From Parafrankia discariae (GTDB lineage Bacteria > Actinomycetota > Actinomycetes > Frankiales > Frankiaceae): a stretch of DNA of 64,000 nt. Every line of letters begins with the position of its first letter. Position 1 is the first letter of the stretch. Both the position numbers and the translations under genes were made by a program. The notes beneath the pieces are model-generated. The model worked only from the letters and a program-made list of their open reading frames with translations. It had not been told where the DNA came from and did not search any database. Shown piece by piece: positions 26,239 through 35,528 of this stretch. The stretch covers positions 1-64,000 of the forward strand of contig NZ_KB891148.1 in assembly GCF_000373365.1 (NCBI RefSeq), given 5' to 3'.

Positions 26239-29200
26239 GTGAGCGAGAGCGGACCGCCTCGGCGACTGGCCGACACTCCCATCGCCATAGTCGGAATGGC
26301 GGGCCTCTTCCCGCATGCCCACGACTTCCGGGAGTTCTGGCAGAACATCGTCGACGCCCGGGACTGCATCGAGGACATCCCGGCCAGTCGCTGGAACATC
26401 GACGACTACTACGACGCCGACCCGACCGTGCCGGACCGCACGTACTCCCGGCGCGGCGGGTTCGTGCCCGACGTCGCCTTCGACCCGCTGGAGTTCGGGC
26501 TGCCCCCGAACCAGCTCGAGGTGACCAGCACCCTGCAGACGCTGAGCCTCGTCGTCGCCCGCGACCTGCTGCGCGACGCCGGAGCGCACGCCGAGGAGTG
26601 GTACGACGCCGACTCGACCGGCGTCGTGCTCGGCGTCACCGGTCCCGTCCCGCTGATGCACCCGCTCGCCGCCCGGCTGACGACGCCGGTGCTGCGCGAG
26701 GTCGTCCGCGCCTGCGGGCTGACCGAGGACGACGCGGAGGCGATCGCCACCCGCTACTCCGAGGCGTTCGCGCCCTGGGAGGAGAACTCCTTCCCCGGCC
26801 TGCTGGCGAACGTCACCGCCGGGCGGATCGCGAACCGGCTCGGCCTCGGCGGGATGAACTCGACGGTCGACGCCGCCTGCGCGGCCTCGCTGTCCGCGGT
26901 GCGGATGGCGATCGCCGAGCTGGTCGACGGCCGGGCCGACATGATGATCGCCGGTGGCGCCGACACCGAGAACTCGATCTTCGGCTACATGTGCTTCAGC
27001 AAGACTCAGGCCCTGTCGAAGTCCGACCGGATCCGCCCGTTCGACGAGGGCGCGGACGGCACGCTCATCGGCGAGGGCATCGGCATGCTCGCCCTGCGCC
27101 GCCTCGCCGACGCCGAGCGCGACGGCAACCGGATCTACGCCGTCATCCGCGGCCTCGGCTCGGCCAGCGACGGGCGCTCGAAGAGCATCTACGCGCCGCG
27201 GGCCGAGGGCCAGGAGCGCGCGCTGCGCCGCGCCTACGCCGACGCCGACTGCTCGCCCGCCTCGGTGGAGCTGTTCGAGGCGCACGCGACCGGCACCGCG
27301 GTCGGCGACCGCACCGAGCTGACCGCGCTGGACGCCGTCCTGCGCGACGCCGCCGGAGACGAGGCCCGCTTCGCCGCGATCGGCAGTGTCAAGTCGCAGA
27401 TCGGGCACACCAAGGGCGCGGCCGGCACCGCGAGCCTGATGAAGCTGGCGCTCAGCCTCTACCAGAAGACGCTGCCGCCGACGATCAACGTCGAGCGCCC
27501 CAGCGGCCCGCTCGCCGACGACCAGGCCCCGCTGTACGTCAACACACACACCCGGCCGTGGGTCCGTGACCCGCGGCGCCCGGTGCGGCGCGCGGCGGCG
27601 TCCGCGATGGGCTTCGGCGGGACGAACTTCCACGTCGTGCTGGAGGAGCACCGGGCCGAGCGGCCGGCGGGCGGCCTGCTGCATCGCACCGCCCGCGCCT
27701 GGGTGTGGCACGCGCCCGACCCGGCGGCGCTGCGCGCGGCTCTCGACGCCGGCGAGCCCCCCGCCGACGGGCCGATCCCCGCCGAGCACGCCCGGGTCGG
27801 GTTCGTCACCCCCGCCGCCGGCCACGACGGCGTCGCTCCCGACGGCGCGGACCTGCGCCGCATCGCCCTCGAGCAGCTCACCGCGGCACCCGACGCCGAG
27901 CAGTGGACGCACCCGGCCGGCGTGTACTACCGCCGGGCGGCGCTGCCCGACCCGCGGGTGGGCGCGCTGTTCGCCGGGCAGGGCAGCCAGTACGTGGAGA
28001 TGGGCCTGGACGCCGCCCTCGGCGTCCCGACCGTCGCGCAGGCCCTCGACGACGCGAACGCCGTGTTCGCCGACGACGACACGCGGCTGGGCGCCGTGAT
28101 GTACCCGCCGCCCGTCTCGGACCCGCAGGTTCGCCAGGAGCAGGAGTCGCGGCTGCGTGCCACCCGGTACGCCCAGCCGGCGATCGGCGCGCTCTCCGCC
28201 GGGCAGTTCCGCTACCTGCGGGAGCTCGGTCTGGACTGCGCCGGCTACCTCGGCCACAGCTTCGGCGAGCTGACCGCCCTGTGGGCGGCCGGTGCCCTCG
28301 ACGACACCGAGTTCTTCCGGCTGGCCCGGGCCCGCGGTGCCGCGATGGCACCCCCGGAGCCGGTCACCGGCGGCGAGCCGGGTGCCGATGAGGACTCGGG
28401 CACGATGGCCGCCGTCCAGGCGAGCCGGGAGCAGATCACCGAGATCCTGGCCGACTTCCCCGACGTGGTCGTATGCAACAACAACGCCCCCGACCAGGTG
28501 GTCGTCGGCGGTGGGACGCAGGCCGTCGAGGCGGTCGTCGAGGAACTGGCCCGGCGCGGGATGACCGGCCGGCTGCTGCCCGTCTCGGCCGCGTTCCACA
28601 CCCGCTATGTCGCCCACGCGGTCGAGCGGTTCGCCGAGGACCTGGCGCAGGCCCGGATCGGCGCCCCGACCGCTCCGGTGTACGCGAACACGGCCGGCGC
28701 CGTCTACGGCCCCGACCCCGACGCGAACCGGGCCGTGCTCGCCGGCCAGCTGCTCGCCCCGGTCGACTTCGTCGCCGGTGTCACGGCGATGCGCGAGGCC
28801 GGGTGCAACATCTTCGTCGAGTTCGGCCCCAAGCAGGTGCTGGCCCAGCTCACCCGGCGCATCCTCGACGACGCGCCGGTCGCGGTCGTCTCCACCGACG
28901 GCGGCCCGCTGCGCGACGGCGACGTCGTGCTCAAGCAGGCCGCCGTGCAGCTCGCCGTGCTGGGCCTGCCGCTGGCGGGCCTCAACCGCCACGACGCGAC
29001 GGCCAACCCGGCGGGCGACGCCGAGCCGCCGCGGCGCGCGTCGATGACGGTCACCCTCACCGGCGCCGAGTACGTCCCGCAGTCCCGCCGGGCCCTGTAC
29101 CAGGCGGGTCTGACCGACGGCTTCCAGGTCTCCGCGGTCGCCGCGGCCGCCGCCCCGGTCGCCGCGGCTTCGGTGCCCGCGGCGGCCACGAACGGCGCGG

Positions 29201-32200
29201 CGGCGCACCCGACCACGACGCACACCGCCGCCGCGCACGTCACCGTGCCGCCCACCGCCCTGACCGAACCGGTCCAGGCCCCGCTGCCAGCCCTCGTCGC
29301 GCCCGCGCCCGTGGCCGCCGAGCCGCCCGCGGCTGCTGCCGCTGGTCCGGCCGGCGCCGGGGTCAGCGAGGCCGTCGCCCTGCATCTCGACCTGCACGGC
29401 CGCTACCTGGACGGTCAGCTCCGGGTCACCGAGGAGCTGGTGGGCCTGCTGCGCGACGGCGCCCGCAACGGCGACCAGGCCGGCTGGGTGCCCGCCGCGG
29501 TCGAGCAGGTCCGGGACCAGAGCCTCGCGGCCGGCCGGGCGCACATCCACGCCAACGGGGTCCTCGCCGCGTTGGCCGGCCTCGAGCTCGCGGCGAGCGG
29601 GCACGCCCCGGCGGAGCCAGCCGCGGGTGCGCCCGCCCGGCTGGAGCTCACCGCCCGTTCCACCGGCGCGGCCGGACCGGCCGCTCTCGCGCCGCCGCCC
29701 GCGGCGCCAGTCGGGCCCGCAGCGCCAGCCCCGGTGATCGCCGCCGCGCCCGCGATGGTGCCCGTCGGCGCCGCCGACCTCGTCGCGGTGCCGGCACAGC
29801 CGACCGGCAACGGCCACCACCCGCCCGCGCCCACCGGTTCACCCGCCCCCGGCACGCCCACGGCGGCCGACACCGGACCCGACGCGGACACGGTGCGCAC
29901 GGCCCTGCTCAGCGTGGTCGCCGACCGCACCGGCTACCCCGCCGAAATGATCGACACCGGCATGGACCTCGAAGCCGACCTCGGCGTCGACTCCATCAAA
30001 CGAGTCCAGATCCTCGGCGCCCTCCAGGAACACTTCCCCACCCTCCCCAGCGTCGGCCCCGAACACCTCGCCGAAATGCGCACCCTCAACCACATCACCG
30101 ACTACGTCCTCACCTCCCTCGCCGTTCCGACCACCGCCGCCGGCGCCGGGACGTCCACCCAGCCCGCGACCGCGGCGCCCGCCGCGCCGGGTGGCACCGG
30201 AGTCGACGCGGACACGGTGCGCACGGCCCTGCTCAGCGTGGTCGCCGACCGCACCGGCTACCCCGCCGAAATGATCGACACCGGCATGGACCTCGAAGCC
30301 GACCTCGGCGTCGACTCCATCAAACGAGTCCAGATCCTCGGCGCCCTCCAGGAACACTTCCCCACCCTCCCCAGCGTCGGCCCCGAACACCTCGCCGAAA
30401 TGCGCACCCTCAACCACATCACCGACTACGTCCTCACCTCCCTGGGACCGGTGAACCCGGCGCCCGACGGCACCACGAACGGGGCCGCCTCCCCAAAAGG
30501 AGGTGAGCCGACTGCGACGACCGGCCTGAACGGTCATCGCAGCGGCACCGCCGACGCGCTCCCGCACCGGCCGGTCGAGCTGGTCCCGGCCGCCCCGGTC
30601 GACGTCCTGGACGCCGCCCCGTTCGGGCCCGACCCAGTCGCCGTGCTCGTCGACGCGACCGGCCCCGACACGACCGGGCAGGACACGCCAGCAGCCGGGC
30701 TGGCGGCGCTCGCCGACGGGCTGACCGCCCGCGGGTTCACCGTCCGCACCGTGCGGCTACCCGACCACGGCGGCACGGCGGGCAACGGCGGCACGGCCGG
30801 CGACGACGCCGGCCAGGCCGACCCGCTCGACGGGTGGGATTCGGCTGAGGTCGAACGGGCCCTGGCCGGCGCGCTCGGCGGCGACGGCGCCGTCGACCTG
30901 TGCGCCCTGCTGGTCAACACGGACGGTGGTGGCGACGCCTGGTCCGCGGGGATCCGCCGGCTCGCCGACACCGTCCTGGTCGCCAAGCACGCCGCCGGGC
31001 CGCTGTCGCGGGCCGCGGCGCGCGGCGGGCGGGCGGCGTTCTGCGCCGTCACCCGGCTCGACGGCGGCCTGGGGCTGCGCGGCGACGCCCCGGCGGTGGA
31101 ACGCCTCGTCGGCGGCGCGGCCGGGGTGGTCAAGACGCTGCTGCGCGAGGAGCCGGCGCTGTTCTGCCGCGCCTTGGACGTCCACCCCGCCCACGCCCCG
31201 GCCGCGGTCGCGGAGCTGGTGCTCACCGAGCTGTGGGACCCGGCGACCGGCCTGGCCGAAGTCGGCCTGGACGAGCAGGGGGCACGCTGGACCGTCCGGC
31301 CCGGACCCTTCGGCGACGGCGCCGCGGGCTCGGCCAGCCTGACCTACGAGGACGGCCTGGCCCACGAGGACGCCCGGGGCCGGGAGGCCGGCACCGCCGC
31401 CGCCCTCCCGGCCCTCGGCCCCGACGACACCGTGGTCGTCACCGGCGGGGCACGCGGGGTCACCGCGGACTGCGTGCGCGCCCTCGCGGCGCGGACCAGG
31501 GCCCGGTTCGTCCTGCTCGGCCGCACGGCGGCCGGCAGCGACCCCGAGTGGGCGACCGGTGTCGCCGACACCGGCCTGCTCGCCGCCGCCGCGAAGGCCC
31601 TGGCCGCTCAGGCAGGCCCCCGCGGGCCGCGTCCGACGCCGCGCCAGGCCGAGGCGGCCCGCCGCGACGTCCTGGCCCGCCGCGAGATCCGGGAGACCCT
31701 GGCCGTGCTCGCCGCGGCCGGCTCCGACGCGGTCTACCTGGCCGTGGACATCGCCGACGCGGCCGCGGTGCGCGCCGCGCTGGAGCCGTACCGGGGCCGC
31801 GCCGCCGCGCTGGTGCACGGCGCGGGCGCGCTGGCCGACAGCGCGCTGACGGCCAAGACGCCCGACGCGGTCCGCCGCGTCCTCACGCCGAAGCTGACCG
31901 GACTGCGCAACGTCCTCGACGCGCTCGGCGACAGCACATCCGGCGGCGAGCCGGACTCGCCCCTGCGTCACCTGGTGCTGTTCGCCTCGGTGGCCGGGCT
32001 GATGGGCAACCCCGGCCAGGCCGACTACGCCGCGGCGAACGAGGCGCTGGGCCGCCTCGCCGCGGGGTGGAAGCACGCCGACCCCGGCCGGCACGTCACC
32101 GCGATCGACTGGGGTGCCTGGGACGGCGGGATGGTCGACGCCGACCTGCGGGAGCTGTTCAAGTCCCGCGGCGTCGCGCTGATCGACCGGGTGGCGGGCG

Positions 32201-33198
32201 CCGAGGCGTTCGCCGCCCAGTTCGAGCCGGCCCGGGTGGACGACGTGTGCGTCCTGGTCGGCTCCGCCGAGGCGCTGACCGGCGGTGCGGACGTCCGCAC
32301 CGCCCCGGCGCTGGTCGCCCGCCGCGATCTGGGCGAGATCGCCGGGCACCCGGTCATCCGCGACCACCAGGTCGGCGGGTTCCCCGTGCTGCCCGCGACG
32401 TTCGGGCTCGGCTGGATGGTCAACCTGGCCGAGCGGGCGCACCCGGGGCTGACGGTGGTCGAGGTCCGTGGGTTCGACGTCCACAAGGGGGTCGTGTTCG
32501 ACGGGACGGGCGAGCTGATGTTCCGCGTGCACACCGCGGCCGCCGAGCTCGAGGGCAGCGGCGCGGATGGACGGGTCGTCGTGAAGGCGAGCGTGCGCAG
32601 CCCCGGTGCGCTGCCGACCGGGCTCTCCCGGTACGCCGCCACGCTGGTGCTCGCCGCCGCCCCGCCGGCACCCGCCGAGGTCGAGGACTGGCCCCGGTTG
32701 CACGCCGCGTGGACGGCGCCGGGCCCCGAGGACGGCCTGGAGATCTACACCGGCGCGACGCTGTTCCACGGCCCGCTGCTGCAGGGCATCCGACGGATCG
32801 TGACGCGCGGCGACGACCGGCTGGTCGTCGAGTGCCGCCTGGACGGGTCGGCGGTGGGCCGGGGCGCGTTCGCCGGCGCGCTGCACGACCCGGTGCTGGC
32901 CGACCTGCTGCTGCACGGCCCGTCCGTGCTCGGCCGGTGGCTGACCGGCCAGGCATGCCTCCCGCTGGCCGTCGGACGGATCGACTACCGCGCACCGCTA
33001 CCCGCCGGCGAGCCCTTCGCCGTGGTGATCGACAACGCGGTGGTGCGCGACACCGGGGTCACCAGCCGGGTGACCGCGGTCGGGCGCGACGGACGGATCC
33101 TCGTCCGCCTGCACGACGTGGCGATGATCGGGACGCCCGACATGGCGACGAAGTTCGCCGAGGGCACCGCGAGCTGGCACGAGGAGGTGTCCGCATGA
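26239..33198 (+). CDS. PfaA-like iterative type I PKS (PUFA-synthase type), KS-AT-ACP-ACP-KR-DH
   Basis: A 2319-residue multidomain synthase. The GTG at 26239 follows a GAAAGGG site. KS (about 13-470) has TVDAACAASLSAVR with Cys214, EAHATGT with His349 and GHTKGAAG with His390. AT (about 575-890) has GAGALFAGQGSQ-type entry and GHSFGEL with Ser674. An Ala/Pro linker leads to two identical ACPs (GVDSIKR, Ser1252 and Ser1360). KR (about 1729-2020) has VVTGGARGV with Ser1917 and Tyr1930. The terminal hotdog dehydratase (about 2036-2310) has DHQVGGFPVLP (His2043). The KS and AT type and tandem ACPs place it with PfaA of polyunsaturated fatty acid and related secondary-lipid synthases; those usually have four or more ACPs. 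It works with the next two genes, whose starts are coupled to it. Confidence 0.92.
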   Translation: MSESGPPRRLADTPIAIVGMAGLFPHAHDFREFWQNIVDARDCIEDIPASRWNIDDYYDADPTVPDRTYSRRGGFVPDVAFDPLEFGLPPNQLEVTSTLQTLSLVVARDLLRDAGAHAEEWYDADSTGVVLGVTGPVPLMHPLAARLTTPVLREVVRACGLTEDDAEAIATRYSEAFAPWEENSFPGLLANVTAGRIANRLGLGGMNSTVDAACAASLSAVRMAIAELVDGRADMMIAGGADTENSIFGYMCFSKTQALSKSDRIRPFDEGADGTLIGEGIGMLALRRLADAERDGNRIYAVIRGLGSASDGRSKSIYAPRAEGQERALRRAYADADCSPASVELFEAHATGTAVGDRTELTALDAVLRDAAGDEARFAAIGSVKSQIGHTKGAAGTASLMKLALSLYQKTLPPTINVERPSGPLADDQAPLYVNTHTRPWVRDPRRPVRRAAASAMGFGGTNFHVVLEEHRAERPAGGLLHRTARAWVWHAPDPAALRAALDAGEPPADGPIPAEHARVGFVTPAAGHDGVAPDGADLRRIALEQLTAAPDAEQWTHPAGVYYRRAALPDPRVGALFAGQGSQYVEMGLDAALGVPTVAQALDDANAVFADDDTRLGAVMYPPPVSDPQVRQEQESRLRATRYAQPAIGALSAGQFRYLRELGLDCAGYLGHSFGELTALWAAGALDDTEFFRLARARGAAMAPPEPVTGGEPGADEDSGTMAAVQASREQITEILADFPDVVVCNNNAPDQVVVGGGTQAVEAVVEELARRGMTGRLLPVSAAFHTRYVAHAVERFAEDLAQARIGAPTAPVYANTAGAVYGPDPDANRAVLAGQLLAPVDFVAGVTAMREAGCNIFVEFGPKQVLAQLTRRILDDAPVAVVSTDGGPLRDGDVVLKQAAVQLAVLGLPLAGLNRHDATANPAGDAEPPRRASMTVTLTGAEYVPQSRRALYQAGLTDGFQVSAVAAAAAPVAAASVPAAATNGAAAHPTTTHTAAAHVTVPPTALTEPVQAPLPALVAPAPVAAEPPAAAAAGPAGAGVSEAVALHLDLHGRYLDGQLRVTEELVGLLRDGARNGDQAGWVPAAVEQVRDQSLAAGRAHIHANGVLAALAGLELAASGHAPAEPAAGAPARLELTARSTGAAGPAALAPPPAAPVGPAAPAPVIAAAPAMVPVGAADLVAVPAQPTGNGHHPPAPTGSPAPGTPTAADTGPDADTVRTALLSVVADRTGYPAEMIDTGMDLEADLGVDSIKRVQILGALQEHFPTLPSVGPEHLAEMRTLNHITDYVLTSLAVPTTAAGAGTSTQPATAAPAAPGGTGVDADTVRTALLSVVADRTGYPAEMIDTGMDLEADLGVDSIKRVQILGALQEHFPTLPSVGPEHLAEMRTLNHITDYVLTSLGPVNPAPDGTTNGAASPKGGEPTATTGLNGHRSGTADALPHRPVELVPAAPVDVLDAAPFGPDPVAVLVDATGPDTTGQDTPAAGLAALADGLTARGFTVRTVRLPDHGGTAGNGGTAGDDAGQADPLDGWDSAEVERALAGALGGDGAVDLCALLVNTDGGGDAWSAGIRRLADTVLVAKHAAGPLSRAAARGGRAAFCAVTRLDGGLGLRGDAPAVERLVGGAAGVVKTLLREEPALFCRALDVHPAHAPAAVAELVLTELWDPATGLAEVGLDEQGARWTVRPGPFGDGAAGSASLTYEDGLAHEDARGREAGTAAALPALGPDDTVVVTGGARGVTADCVRALAARTRARFVLLGRTAAGSDPEWATGVADTGLLAAAAKALAAQAGPRGPRPTPRQAEAARRDVLARREIRETLAVLAAAGSDAVYLAVDIADAAAVRAALEPYRGRAAALVHGAGALADSALTAKTPDAVRRVLTPKLTGLRNVLDALGDSTSGGEPDSPLRHLVLFASVAGLMGNPGQADYAAANEALGRLAAGWKHADPGRHVTAIDWGAWDGGMVDADLRELFKSRGVALIDRVAGAEAFAAQFEPARVDDVCVLVGSAEALTGGADVRTAPALVARRDLGEIAGHPVIRDHQVGGFPVLPATFGLGWMVNLAERAHPGLTVVEVRGFDVHKGVVFDGTGELMFRVHTAAAELEGSGADGRVVVKASVRSPGALPTGLSRYAATLVLAAAPPAPAEVEDWPRLHAAWTAPGPEDGLEIYTGATLFHGPLLQGIRRIVTRGDDRLVVECRLDGSAVGRGAFAGALHDPVLADLLLHGPSVLGRWLTGQACLPLAVGRIDYRAPLPAGEPFAVVIDNAVVRDTGVTSRVTAVGRDGRILVRLHDVAMIGTPDMATKFAEGTASWHEEVSA
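29881..30443 (+). repeat. Perfect 239-bp direct repeat encoding the two ACP domains
   Basis: 29881-30119 and 30205-30443 are identical base for base over 239 bp (offset 324), covering each ACP domain. The first copy ends in CTCACCTCCCTC, the second in CTCACCTCCCTG. Both copies use GAA, AAA and CGA codons freely, unlike the GAG/AAG/CGC-rich coding around them. This is a recent duplication or conversion tract. Confidence 0.95.
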
Positions 33199-35528
33199 CA
33201 GTCGAGATGACCGGACCGGTACCCGCGACCCCGTTCGTCGCGGACCTCGCGGACGACGAGCTGTCGTTCGACGGGGAGCCCTTCGACAGCCTGCGGCTGA
33301 CCGTCGCGGGACCAGGAGCACCGGCCGCACCGGCGGCACCGGCCGCACCGGCCGCCGTGCCTGCGGCCGGCGCGGAGCCGGCCGGCTCCGCCGGGCGGAT
33401 CGCGCAGGTCGTACGCGAGGTGCGCGCGGTCGTGGTGGCCGCGCACGAATCCGCGCTGAACGCGCAGCTCGCGCTCACCCGGCTCAGCCTCTCCGGACCC
33501 GGCCGGCCACTGGCCGCCAGCCGGCCAGCCGCGCCGTCCGCGCCGTCCGCGCCGTCCGCGCTCACCGCACCACCCGCGGGGCCCGCCGTGACAGCCGGGC
33601 CCGCCGTGGCAGCCGGTGCGGCCGGGCCGGCTGTTCCGACCGGGCCGGTCGCACCGGAGGTCGCGCCTACGGATCCGGTCGCGACGGAGGCGGCGTTCAA
33701 GCCGCTCGCCCGCTCCGAGCGCCGGGAGCTCACCGAGGCCGACCTGGCCGCGCTGGCCCGCGGCGACGTGGCCGGCGTCTTCGGGCCGGCCTACGACCAG
33801 CAGGGCGTCAACCCGGACGTCCGCCTCACCGAGCCCGGCGAGGCGACGCTGCTCACCTGGGTGGCGGACCTGCGGCTGCGCGGCGGGAGCCGCACCGCGG
33901 GCTCGCTGCACGCCGGACTGCGCCCCCTGGCCGGCCCGGCCGGCGCCGGTTCACCGGCCGGCCCGGCCGGCGCCGGACCGCTGGCCGAAGCGCTCCAGGC
34001 GGCGGCCACGCAGGCCGCCAAGGTGTTCGCCCTCTACGCCGGCCTGCACCTGTGCCTCGCCGACGCCCGGTTCGTCCCCGGCCCGCCGGCCGAGGACGCC
34101 GACGGCGGCCCGCGCACCGGCGCCCCGCCGCCCGCCCCGACGGTGGCCCTCACCGCCGACGGCGGCGGCTGGGACGGCACCGGCGGTGAGCTCGTCCTCG
34201 ACGTCACCGCCGTCGACCTGATCGCGCGGCCCTGGCTCGCCGTGCGCGCGATGATCCACGCGGGCGGCCGGCTCGTCGCCGAGGTCCGCGACGTCGCGGT
34301 GACCGTGCGGGAGCGGCCGGGCGCGCCGATCGGCCCCGAGCACGGCGGAGCCGTCCCGGCGTTCCTGGGCCGGCGCACCACGACCGGTGAGCGGGCGCTG
34401 CTCAGCGAGTTCCACATGGCCCACTGCGCACGCGGTGACCAGGGCATCGGCCTCGGGCCGGAGTTCGCCGGCTACCGGGGGCGGCGCGCGACCCGGCTGC
34501 CCGGCGGCGGCCTGCGCCTCGTCGACCGGGTGATGGCGATGGACTCCCGGCGCGGGGACCTGCGCGGCGGGGCGACCCACGTCACCGAGTACGACGCGGC
34601 GGCCGACTGCTGGTACTTCACCGAGACGGCGAACGCGTCCATGCCGAACTGCGTCTACATGGAGACCAGCCTGCAGGCCGCGCTGATGCTGGGCTACTAC
34701 CTCGGCGCCACCGTGGCCGAGCCGGCGGAGGACTACAGCCTGCGCAACCTCGGCGGCAGCGCGACCGTGCTGCGCGAGGTCGAGTTGCGCGACGCGACGA
34801 TCCGCCAGCACTCGACGCTGCTGTCGACCAACCCGATGCCCGGCACGGCCCTGCAGGACTTCTCCTACTCCCTCGCCGTCGACGGCGAGCCGTTCTACAC
34901 CGGCGAGTCGATGTTCGGGTATTTCAACGCCCCGGCGCTGGCCCGCCAGACCGGCCTGGACGGCGGCCGGCTGGAGCCGACCTGGCTGGACGCCCTCGAC
35001 GAGCGGGACCGCCCGCCGGTGCGGCTGATCGACGTGGCCGCGCGCCGCGCCGACCCGGCCGCGCCGCTGTGCGCCCGCGGCCACCTGGCGCTGCTCGACG
35101 ACGTCGAGGTCGTGGACGGCGGCGGCCGGTTCGGCCGGGGCTACCTCCGGGCGCAGCGGCCGATCGACCCGCAGGACTGGTTCTTCGCCCGGCACTTCTA
35201 CCTCGACCCGGTCATCCCCGGCTCCCTCGGGGTGGAGGCCGTCGTCCAGGCCATGCAGGAGTGGGTCATCGACGCCGGCCACCTCGCCGGCCTCGCCCGG
35301 CCCGGCTTCGTGCTGCCGGTGGGCGTGCCCCTGCAGTGGAAGTACCGCGGCCAGCTCCTGCCCTCCGACGGGACGTTCACCCTGGAGGTCCACATCAAGG
35401 ACGTCAGCCACCGGCCCGGACGGGTCCGCGTCACCGCCGACGCGAGCCTGTGGAAGCCGACGATGCGCATCTACGAACTGACCGACATCGCCGTGGAGCT
35501 GCGCGACGAGGGGGCCCCGGCATGGTGA
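33195..35528 (+). CDS. PfaC-like tandem dehydratase (FabA-type DH-DH) without KS/CLF
   Basis: A 777-residue protein starting by ATGA overlap with the PKS. The N-terminal ~190 residues are low complexity, and residues ~190-390 are a poorly conserved hotdog-like region. The first clear FabA-like unit (about 395-590) has LVDRVMAMDS and SMPNCVYMETSLQAALML. The second (about 600-777) has DWFFARHFYLDPVIPGSLG with His667, the FabA/PfaC active-site pattern. PfaC proteins normally begin with KS and chain-length-factor domains before such DHs; here those are absent. The enzyme should dehydrate, and perhaps isomerise, the beta-hydroxyacyl chain on the PKS ACPs, placing double bonds. It overlaps the PfaD gene by 7 bp. 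Confidence 0.85.
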   Translation: MTVEMTGPVPATPFVADLADDELSFDGEPFDSLRLTVAGPGAPAAPAAPAAPAAVPAAGAEPAGSAGRIAQVVREVRAVVVAAHESALNAQLALTRLSLSGPGRPLAASRPAAPSAPSAPSALTAPPAGPAVTAGPAVAAGAAGPAVPTGPVAPEVAPTDPVATEAAFKPLARSERRELTEADLAALARGDVAGVFGPAYDQQGVNPDVRLTEPGEATLLTWVADLRLRGGSRTAGSLHAGLRPLAGPAGAGSPAGPAGAGPLAEALQAAATQAAKVFALYAGLHLCLADARFVPGPPAEDADGGPRTGAPPPAPTVALTADGGGWDGTGGELVLDVTAVDLIARPWLAVRAMIHAGGRLVAEVRDVAVTVRERPGAPIGPEHGGAVPAFLGRRTTTGERALLSEFHMAHCARGDQGIGLGPEFAGYRGRRATRLPGGGLRLVDRVMAMDSRRGDLRGGATHVTEYDAAADCWYFTETANASMPNCVYMETSLQAALMLGYYLGATVAEPAEDYSLRNLGGSATVLREVELRDATIRQHSTLLSTNPMPGTALQDFSYSLAVDGEPFYTGESMFGYFNAPALARQTGLDGGRLEPTWLDALDERDRPPVRLIDVAARRADPAAPLCARGHLALLDDVEVVDGGGRFGRGYLRAQRPIDPQDWFFARHFYLDPVIPGSLGVEAVVQAMQEWVIDAGHLAGLARPGFVLPVGVPLQWKYRGQLLPSDGTFTLEVHIKDVSHRPGRVRVTADASLWKPTMRIYELTDIAVELRDEGAPAW

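Noticed and set aside
26218-29820. 1200-residue minus-strand frame opposite the PKS
   Set aside because: Lacks motifs; the KS and AT active sites read perfectly on the plus strand.
26239-33198. Enediyne-type PKS (PksE)
   Set aside because: Tandem ACPs before KR, a PfaA-type KS/AT, and PfaC- and PfaD-like partners fit the PUFA-synthase type; enediyne cassette genes are absent.
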